Below are positions 58,004 to 64,000 of a DNA stretch of 64,000 nucleotides, one piece after another. The stretch covers positions 248,001-312,000 of the forward strand of contig NZ_VJOY01000003.1 in assembly GCF_007109405.1 (NCBI RefSeq), in the 5' to 3' direction. The number at the start of each line of letters is the position of its first letter. The first letter of the stretch is position 1. The stretch is from Pseudomonas mangiferae. GTDB taxonomy: Bacteria > Pseudomonadota > Gammaproteobacteria > Pseudomonadales > Pseudomonadaceae. The translations under genes and the position numbers were made by a program. The notes beneath the pieces are model-generated. The model ran no database searches. It saw only the letters and a program-made list of their open reading frames with translations, and had not been told where the DNA came from.

Positions 58004-58079
58004 TGGCGTCCCCTAGGGGACTCGAACCCCTGTTACCGCCGTGAAAGGGCGGTGTCCTAGGCCACTAGACGAAGGGGAC
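58004..58079 (-). tRNA. tRNA-Glu (anticodon TTC), copy 1
   Basis: A 76-base cloverleaf with encoded CCA, acceptor GTCCCCT pairing with AGGGGAC, and TTC in the CCTTTCACGG anticodon arm. It is the last of four tRNAs in a tandem Ala-Glu-Ala-Glu run and is identical to copy 2. Confidence 0.96.
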
Positions 58080-58093
58080 ATGACCTTCGAAGA

Positions 58094-58121
58094 ACAAGGC
58101 CAGCCCGAAGGCTGGCCTTGT
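58094..58121 (-). repeat. Perfect 12-bp hairpin between tRNA genes
   Basis: ACAAGGCCAGCC (58094-58105) and GGCTGGCCTTGT (58110-58121) with a four-base loop, lying between tRNA-Ala and tRNA-Glu. There is no U-run. It is likely a processing signal in the polycistronic tRNA precursor. Confidence 0.7.
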
Positions 58122-58129
58122 CTGACGTT

Positions 58130-58205
<76 letters not shown>

Positions 58206-58283
58206 GAAAAGCCTGCAGCGCGAGCTGCCTGGGTGCGATCTTTCGACCGCGCGCCCGGTTCGTGAACCGGACGCTGGAAACAG

Positions 58284-58359
58284 TGGCGTCCCCTAGGGGA
58301 CTCGAACCCCTGTTACCGCCGTGAAAGGGCGGTGTCCTAGGCCACTAGACGAAGGGGAC
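58284..58359 (-). tRNA. tRNA-Glu (anticodon TTC), copy 2
   Basis: The same 76-base sequence as copy 1, including CCA. It is the second gene of the tRNA run. The spacer to the next tRNA differs from that of copy 1. Confidence 0.96.
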
Positions 58360-58419
58360 GCTGATACCCTTCTGCACATCGGCTCATCGCCGATGGTGGC
58401 ACCCTTCCCGAGGGAGGGG

Positions 58420-58495
<76 letters not shown>

Positions 58496-58639
58496 CTTAC
58501 AGGACGGGGCGCATGTTAGGGGCGCCCTCCCCGCCTGTCAACAAAATTTTCTGTCCGGATCGATTTTTTTTCGGAGGAAGAACAACCACTTACCCGAACC
58601 GCCGCGAAAGCGCGGGCCCTCGCGGCGAGACGCCGCCGG

Positions 58640-60121
58640 TCAGCCCAGGGCCGCCAGCAGCTTTTCCCACTCCTTGGTTTCCTTCTTCGACACGCCCCCC
58701 AGGGTCTCCAGGGCCTGGCGCAGGCGGAAACGGGTGAGGTCCGGGCCGAGGATTTCCATGGCGTCCAGCACCGACACGGAGCTGGCCTGCCCGGTGATCG
58801 CCGGGAACATCAACGGCATCAGGTCGCGCAGCTTGAGCTGCAGGTGCTCGGCCACTGTCTGGATGCACGCGGTGAGGCGCTCCTTGTCCCACTGGCGCAA
58901 CGCTTCCAGCTTCCACAGCACCAGCTGCATCACCTGGCGAACCTGGTCGGCGTCCAGCTTCTTGTGGGCGAACAGGCCGGGCTCCAGGGGCAACGCGCCG
59001 GCGAAGAAGAAGCCGGCCAGCGGGGCGATCTGGCTGAAGGTTTCCACGCGGCCCTGCACCAGCGGGGCGATCTTCATCAGGTACTCGGGGTTCAGCGCCC
59101 ACTTCTGCACCTCGGCGGCGAAGCGCTCCACCGGCAGCTCGCGAATCCACTGGCCGTTCAGCCAGGACAGCTTCTCCAGGTCGAAGATCGGCCCGCCCAG
59201 GGAAATGCGCGAAAGGTCGAAGTGCTCGATCATGTCCGCCAGGGAGAACTTCTCGCGCTCGTCCGGCATCGACCAGCCCATGCGCCCCAGGTAGTTGAGC
59301 ATCGCCTCGGGCAAGAAGCCCATGCGCTCGTAGAAGGTGATGGAGGTGGGATTCTTGCGCTTGGACAGCTTGCTCTTGTCCGGATTGCGCAGCAGCGGCA
59401 TGTAGCACAGCTGGGGCTGTTCCCAGCCGAAGTATTCATAGAGCTTGATCAGCTTGGGCGCCGAAGGCAGCCATTCTTCGCCGCGCAGCACGTGGGTGAT
59501 GCCCATCAGGTGGTCGTCCACCACATTGGCGAGGAAGTAGGTGGGCAGGCCGTCGGCCTTCATCAGCACCTGCATGTCCATGCGGTCCCAGGGAATCTCC
59601 ACGTCGCCACGGAGCAGGTCCGGCACCACGCAGATGCCCTCGCTGGGCACCTTCATGCGGATCACGTGGGGCTCGCCCGCCGCCAGGCGACGCTGCACCT
59701 CGTCGGCGGACAGCTGCAGGCCGCGGCCGTCGTAGCGCGGCGTTTCGCCCCGGGCGGTCTGCTCGGCGCGCATCTGCTCCAGCTCCTCGGGGGTGCAGAA
59801 GCAGTAGAAGGCGTGGCCTTTCTCCACCAGTTCCAGGGCATAGCGGCGATAGATGTCGCCGCGCTCGCTTTGCCGGTAGGGGCCGTGGGGGCCGCCTACG
59901 TCCGGGCCCTCGTCCCATTCGATGCCCAGCCAGCGCAACGCGTCGAAGATCTGCTGTTCGGATTCGCGGGTCGAACGCACCTGGTCGGTGTCCTCGATCC
60001 GCAGGATGAACTGGCCGCCGTGCTGGCGGGCGAAGCAGAGGTTGAACAGGGCGATGTAGGCGGTGCCGACGTGCGGGTCGCCGGTGGGCGACGGCGCGAT
60101 ACGGGTACGAACGGTGGTCAT
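58640..60121 (-). CDS. gltX: Glutamyl-tRNA synthetase
   Basis: A 493-residue class I synthetase charging tRNA-Glu. The nucleotide-binding HIGH-type motif is PHVG in [12 protein letters not shown], and KLSKR is the KMSKS-type loop. [15 protein letters not shown] and the C-terminal anticodon-binding bundle are as expected. It stands next to two tRNA-Glu genes, a typical clustering in Pseudomonas. Confidence 0.97.
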   Translation of the reverse strand: MTTVRTRIAPSPTGDPHVGTAYIALFNLCFARQHGGQFILRIEDTDQVRSTRESEQQIFDALRWLGIEWDEGPDVGGPHGPYRQSERGDIYRRYALELVEKGHAFYCFCTPEELEQMRAEQTARGETPRYDGRGLQLSADEVQRRLAAGEPHVIRMKVPSEGICVVPDLLRGDVEIPWDRMDMQVLMKADGLPTYFLANVVDDHLMGITHVLRGEEWLPSAPKLIKLYEYFGWEQPQLCYMPLLRNPDKSKLSKRKNPTSITFYERMGFLPEAMLNYLGRMGWSMPDEREKFSLADMIEHFDLSRISLGGPIFDLEKLSWLNGQWIRELPVERFAAEVQKWALNPEYLMKIAPLVQGRVETFSQIAPLAGFFFAGALPLEPGLFAHKKLDADQVRQVMQLVLWKLEALRQWDKERLTACIQTVAEHLQLKLRDLMPLMFPAITGQASSVSVLDAMEILGPDLTRFRLRQALETLGGVSKKETKEWEKLLAALG

Positions 60122-60170
60122 GGGGAGGTTCCGAAACGGGGCGCCGCGACGGACGGGCGCGAGGGCGACT

Positions 60171-61091
60171 TCAAGGGGGCGATGTTAACAGGCACGCCGC
60201 GACGGGCTCCAGCAGCCGGCCGTTCTCCACCGGCAGATTGCTCATGAGGAAGTCCAGGAAGGTCTTCACCTTCATCGCCTGGAAGCGCCGCGACGGGTAG
60301 ACCGCGTACAACTCGCCGATGGGCAGACGCGCCTGGGGCAGCAGTTCCACCAGGGTACCCAGGCGCACCGCCTCGTCGCTGATCATGGTGGGCAACCCGG
60401 CGATGCCGGCGCCGGCGATCACCGCCTCGCGGGCGAAGGTGATGTTGTTGCAGGACAGCGCCCGCTGGCACGGCACGCTGTCCCCCAACAGCGGCCAGTA
60501 GCGGCTCGCGTCCTGGGGCAGCAGCACTGCGCGGTGGGCGGACAGGTCCGTCGTCTCCAGGGGCGTGCCATGGGCCGCCAGGTAGTCCGGGCTGGCGTAG
60601 AAGCGCCGGCTGCTCTCGAACAGCTTGCGGGCGATCAGGGTGGAGTCCTGGGGCTGACCGACCTGGATGACGATGTCCACGCCCTCCTCCACCGGGTCCA
60701 CCGCCCGGGAGGTGATCTCCACTTCGGCGGTGATCTGCGGGTACTGGCGCATGAACGCGCCCAGCACGCGGCCGAGGAACAGCTGGCCGAACTCGATGGG
60801 GGCGGTGATCCGCAACAGCCCGGACGGCTCCTGCTGCAACTGCATGACCGCCTGCTCGGCCTCGGCGAAATCCAGCATGATCTGCCGGCAGCGCTCGTAG
60901 TAGGCCTGCCCCACTTCCGTCAGGCGCAGCTTGCGGGTGGTGCGGTTCAGCAGGCGCACCCCCAGCCGCTCCTCCAGCAGGGCGATGCGGCGGCTGACGG
61001 TGGACTTCTGCATGCCGAGGCTGTGCGCGGCCTGGGTAAAACTGTGGTACTCCACCACCCGGGTGAAAATGAGCGCGTCATCCAGCCCCAT
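60171..61091 (-). CDS. LysR-family transcriptional regulator
   Basis: A 306-residue LysR regulator. The N-terminal winged helix has [27 protein letters not shown], and the effector domain includes [21 protein letters not shown]. It resembles regulators of the AaeR/PtxR class. It is divergent from the emrAB-like efflux pair, starting 102 bases away, so it probably controls that operon. The inducer is unknown. Confidence 0.92.
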   Translation of the reverse strand: MGLDDALIFTRVVEYHSFTQAAHSLGMQKSTVSRRIALLEERLGVRLLNRTTRKLRLTEVGQAYYERCRQIMLDFAEAEQAVMQLQQEPSGLLRITAPIEFGQLFLGRVLGAFMRQYPQITAEVEITSRAVDPVEEGVDIVIQVGQPQDSTLIARKLFESSRRFYASPDYLAAHGTPLETTDLSAHRAVLLPQDASRYWPLLGDSVPCQRALSCNNITFAREAVIAGAGIAGLPTMISDEAVRLGTLVELLPQARLPIGELYAVYPSRRFQAMKVKTFLDFLMSNLPVENGRLLEPVAACLLTSPP

Positions 61092-61193
61092 TATTGTTCC
61101 TCATAAACAACAAAGTTTCTGAAGTGTACCGGCTATGTGCCAACACCGGACATTTGTTAAATTCCTTTACACTTTTCCCCTCGATACCCCGCC

Positions 61194-62231
61194 ATGCCCG
61201 CCACCCTGAAGCGTCGCCTGTTGATCTTTCTTGCCCTGCTGATTCTCGTCGCGGGCGGTTTCCTGCTCCGCTGGTACCTGGTGGGACGGTTCCACGAGAC
61301 CACCGACAACGCCTATGTGCAGGGCGAGATCACCCGGGTGTCCAGCCAGGTCAATGCCCGCATCGTCGAGGTACTGGTGAGCGACAACCAGCACGTGGCC
61401 AAGGGCGACGTGCTGGTGCGGCTGGAGGCCGACGACTTCGACCTGGCCCGCCAGCGCGCGACCGCGGCCCTGGCGATCCGCGAGGCGGAGCGGGTCCAGG
61501 CCCAGAGCAAGCTGACCCAGCAGGCGAGCCTGATCGCCGCCGGCCAGGCGCAGCTGGCCGCCAGCCGCGCCACCCTCGACCGCACCCAGATCGACCTGAC
61601 CCGCGCCCAGACCCTGCGCAAGCCGGGCTACGTCTCCGAGGAGCGGGTCACCACCCTGTCCGCCGACAGCCACGTCGCCCGCTCCCAGGTGGCCAAGGCG
61701 GAGGCCGACCTCAAGGCCCAGCAGGAACAGGTGGGCGCCCTCGCCGCCGAGCTCAAGCGCCTCGACGCGCTGATCGCCGAGGCCCGCGCCGAGCTGGCCC
61801 AGGCCGACCTGAACCTGGGGCGCACGGAGATCCGCGCACCGGTGGCCGGCCTGGTCGGCCAGCGCTCGGCGCGCAGCGGCCAGTACGTGCAGGTGGGCGC
61901 CTACCTGATGTCCCTGGTGCCGGACGAAGACATCTGGGTCCAGGCCAACTTCAAGGAAACCCAGATCGGCCGCATGCAGCCCGGCCAGGCGGTGGAGCTG
62001 GAGTTCGACAGTTTCCCCGGCACGCCCATCGAGGGTCGCGTGGACAGCCTGTTCGCCGCCTCCGGTGCGCAGTTCAGCCTGCTGCCGCCGGACAACGCCA
62101 CCGGCAACTTCACCAAGGTGGTGCAGCGCATCCCGGTGAAGATCGCCATGGCCGCGGACAATCCGCTGCGCGGTCGTATCCGCCCGGGCATGTCGGTGCA
62201 GGTGGACGTGGCCGTCGGACGCGACCGCTAG
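61194..62231 (+). CDS. HlyD/EmrA-type efflux membrane fusion protein
   Basis: A 345-residue periplasmic adaptor anchored by one N-terminal TM helix (about residues 8-26, LLIFLALLILVAGGFLLRWY split over 8-27). The lipoyl half motifs are TTDNAYVQGEIT and RAPVAGLVGQRSARSG, and a long coiled-coil hairpin (about 85-200) lies between them. It bridges the EmrB-type pump to an outer-membrane channel. The stop overlaps the next start (TAGTG at 62229-62233). Confidence 0.93.
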   Translation: MPATLKRRLLIFLALLILVAGGFLLRWYLVGRFHETTDNAYVQGEITRVSSQVNARIVEVLVSDNQHVAKGDVLVRLEADDFDLARQRATAALAIREAERVQAQSKLTQQASLIAAGQAQLAASRATLDRTQIDLTRAQTLRKPGYVSEERVTTLSADSHVARSQVAKAEADLKAQQEQVGALAAELKRLDALIAEARAELAQADLNLGRTEIRAPVAGLVGQRSARSGQYVQVGAYLMSLVPDEDIWVQANFKETQIGRMQPGQAVELEFDSFPGTPIEGRVDSLFAASGAQFSLLPPDNATGNFTKVVQRIPVKIAMAADNPLRGRIRPGMSVQVDVAVGRDR

Positions 62232-63781
62232 TGGCCGCCGATGCGCTGATCCGACCCACCGCCGAGCCCAGCCGACGCGACTGGATCGCGGTGATGAGCG
62301 CCATGCTCGGCGCGTTCATGGCGGTGCTGGACATCCAGATCACCAACTCCTCCCTGAAGGACATCCAGGGCGCGCTGTCCGCCACCCTGGAAGAAGGCTC
62401 GTGGATCTCCACCTCCTACCTGGTGGCGGAGATCATCATGATCCCCCTCACCGCCTGGCTGGTGCAGCTGCTCTCGGCGCGGCGCCTGGCGCTCTGGGTG
62501 TCCCTGGGCTTCCTCGCCGCCTCGCTGCTCTGCTCCCTGGCCTGGAACCTGGAGAGCATGATCGTCTTCCGCGCCCTGCAGGGCTTCACCGGCGGCGCGC
62601 TGATCCCCCTGGCCTTCACCCTGACCCTGATCAAGCTGCCGGACCGGCACCGCGCCAAGGGCATGGCGCTGTTCGCCATCACTGCCACCTTCGCCCCCTC
62701 CATCGGGCCGACCCTGGGCGGCTGGCTGACGGAGCGCTTCGGCTGGGAGTACATCTTCTACATCAACGTCCCGCCCGGGCTGGTGATGATCGCCGGCCTG
62801 CTCTACGGCCTGGAGAAGAAGGCGCCCCACTGGGAGCTGCTGAAGACCACCGACTACGCCGGCATCCTCACCCTCGGGCTCGGCCTCGGCTGCCTGCAGG
62901 TGTTCCTGGAGGAAGGCCACCGCAAGGACTGGCTGGAATCCAGCCTGATCGTCGGCCTGGGTTCCGTCGCCCTGGTGAGCCTGGTGCTGTTCGTCATCCT
63001 CCAGGTATCCCGGCCCCACCCGCTGATCAACCTGGGGGTGCTGCGGGAGCGCAACTTCGGCCTGACCAGCATCGCCAGCGTCGGCATGGGCGTCGGCCTG
63101 TACGGCTCGATCTACCTGCTGCCGCTGTACCTCGCGCAGATCCAGGGCTACAACGCCCTGCAGATCGGCGAGGTGATCATGTGGATGGGTATCCCCCAGC
63201 TGTTCCTGATCCCCCTGGTGCCGCAGCTGATGAAGGTGATCCCGCCGCGGCTGCTCTGCGCCTTGGGTTTTCTGCTGTTCGGCGCCTCCAGCTTCGCCTC
63301 CGGGGTGCTCGACCCGGACTTTGCCGGCCCGCAGTTCAACCACATCCAGGTGATCCGCGCCATCGGCCAGCCCATGGTGATGGTGACCATCTCGCTGATC
63401 GCCACTGCCTACATCCGCCCCCAGGACGCCGGCTCCGCGTCGAGCCTGTTCAACATCCTGCGCAACCTCGGCGGCGCCATCGGCATCGCCCTGCTGGCGA
63501 CCCTGCTGGACAGCCGCGCCAAGGTCTACTTCGACTACCTGCGCGAGGCCCTGGGGCCGGCCAACCCCCAGGCCCAGGAACGCCTCGCCCAGCTCACCGC
63601 GCGGATCGGCAACGAACAGGCGGCCCTGGGCAAGTTGAGCGAGATCGTTCACCAGCAGGCGGCGATCATGGCGTATAACGACGCTTTCCATTTCGTCGGC
63701 CTCGCCCTGGCCATCAGCATGCTCGCCGTGCTGTTGACCCGTCCGCTGCCGGCCAATGCCACCGGTGGCGCCGCCCACTGA
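62231..63781 (+). CDS. DHA2-family MFS multidrug efflux pump (EmrB-like)
   Basis: A 516-residue 14-TM drug:proton antiporter. The start is a GTG overlapping the stop of the adaptor gene, giving the usual length. Family landmarks are MAVLDIQITNSSL in TM1, and ATFAPSIGPTLGGWLTERFGWEYIFYINVPPG in the motif C region (residues about 154-186). It works with the adjacent adaptor to export toxic compounds. No TolC-like gene is next to it. Confidence 0.94.
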   Translation: MAADALIRPTAEPSRRDWIAVMSAMLGAFMAVLDIQITNSSLKDIQGALSATLEEGSWISTSYLVAEIIMIPLTAWLVQLLSARRLALWVSLGFLAASLLCSLAWNLESMIVFRALQGFTGGALIPLAFTLTLIKLPDRHRAKGMALFAITATFAPSIGPTLGGWLTERFGWEYIFYINVPPGLVMIAGLLYGLEKKAPHWELLKTTDYAGILTLGLGLGCLQVFLEEGHRKDWLESSLIVGLGSVALVSLVLFVILQVSRPHPLINLGVLRERNFGLTSIASVGMGVGLYGSIYLLPLYLAQIQGYNALQIGEVIMWMGIPQLFLIPLVPQLMKVIPPRLLCALGFLLFGASSFASGVLDPDFAGPQFNHIQVIRAIGQPMVMVTISLIATAYIRPQDAGSASSLFNILRNLGGAIGIALLATLLDSRAKVYFDYLREALGPANPQAQERLAQLTARIGNEQAALGKLSEIVHQQAAIMAYNDAFHFVGLALAISMLAVLLTRPLPANATGGAAH

Positions 63782-63815
63782 CCTCGCGCCTCGCGCTTCT
63801 TCCCGGGTAGTACCG

Positions 63816-64000
63816 ATGTCCGCTTCGCCCGCTTCACGCCGCACCCTGCTCCTCGTCCTGGCCTTCACCGTGCTCTACATCGGCTGGGGCACCACGTACC
63901 TGGCCAACCACTTTTTGCTGCGGGAGATCCCACCTTTCGTGGTGGGCTCCCTGCGCTTCCTCCTGGCCGGGCTGCTGGCCCTGGCCTGGGCGCTGGCCAG
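63816..64000 (+). CDS. DMT/EamA-family permease, partial
   Basis: The first 61 residues of a membrane protein, cut by the window end. It begins MSASPASRRTLLLVLAFTVL, then YIGWGTTYLANHFLLREIPPFVVGSLRFLLAG, split over the first two TM helices (residues 10-60). The GWGTTYLAN and FLLAG patterns fit EamA/RhaT-type exporters. It starts 34 bases after the efflux pump and is probably cotranscribed. Confidence 0.82.
   Translation, partial: MSASPASRRTLLLVLAFTVLYIGWGTTYLANHFLLREIPPFVVGSLRFLLAGLLALAWALA

Noticed and set aside
62228-63868. Long minus-strand open frame (546 codons) opposite the EmrB-like gene
   Set aside because: Biased Gln/Asp/Gly composition and no ribosome site; shadow of a certain gene.

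Overview
The window is GC-rich (about two thirds G+C) Gammaproteobacterial chromosome. Gene content and order point to Pseudomonas sensu lato, in or near the P. aeruginosa / P. resinovorans / P. citronellolis branch. From memory rather than a search, several blocks match P. aeruginosa neighbourhoods: nadB-ygfX-sdhE-ygfZ, tctDE/tctCBA, ung with acyl-CoA genes, grxD-bfr-bfd-prx, speE-mtn-aroC, and eda-tRNAs-gltX-emrAB. There is no phage integrase, transposase, conjugation gene or CRISPR array. All rRNA genes are absent, and four tRNA genes are present.

Layout. 0-5.2 kb: NAD synthesis (nadB), the succinate dehydrogenase flavinylation factor (sdhE), ygfX and ygfZ, an HDOD protein and a periplasmic binding protein. 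5.2-10.7 kb: a two-component system (tctE/tctD) divergent from a tripartite tricarboxylate transporter (tctCBA). The gap between them lacks the opdH-type porin expected there but keeps what looks like its leader. 10.9-16.8 kb: lipoprotein, ung, a second HDOD protein and a three-gene acyl-CoA operon whose dehydrogenase appears to lack its catalytic base. 16.8-21.9 kb: small lipoprotein, CWC protein, rsuA, a PhaG-type transacylase and a zinc-type TonB receptor with a His/Asp-rich loop.

22-34 kb is the most accessory-like part. It is a series of mostly short, poorly characterised genes with their own hairpin terminators: PepSY and DUF4142 secreted proteins, a 24-residue membrane peptide, Gly/Thr low-complexity secreted proteins, two DUF3509 paralogues, a four-TM protein and a YihY/BrkB protein. 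Among them lie a LOV-histidine kinase-receiver hybrid and a GAF/degenerate-GGDEF/EAL phosphodiesterase, which may form a light and c-di-GMP signalling pair. A consensus LexA box and a nearby strand-specific terminator lie upstream of the BrkB gene. Several genes here have sigma-E (AlgU)-like promoter matches.

34-45 kb: LysR regulator, periplasmic PpiA-type isomerase, ABC exporter, FemAB-like protein, OprO/OprP porin, a molybdopterin oxidoreductase, monothiol glutaredoxin, and the iron-storage pair bfr/bfd, divergent across a Fur box from a 2-Cys peroxiredoxin. 45-52 kb: glycosyltransferase, spermidine synthase, and methionine salvage genes mtnC/mtnD/mtnB in line with an MFS transporter and aroC. 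Spermidine synthase makes the methylthioadenosine that the salvage genes recycle. 52-64 kb: hydrolase, dusC, a GntR regulator with two winged helices, thioesterase and eda, two identical tRNA-Ala/tRNA-Glu pairs downstream of gltX, and a LysR gene divergent from an EmrAB-type efflux pair. The window ends inside a DMT-family permease gene.

All calls come from reading the sequence and from remembered family features. No database search was run.
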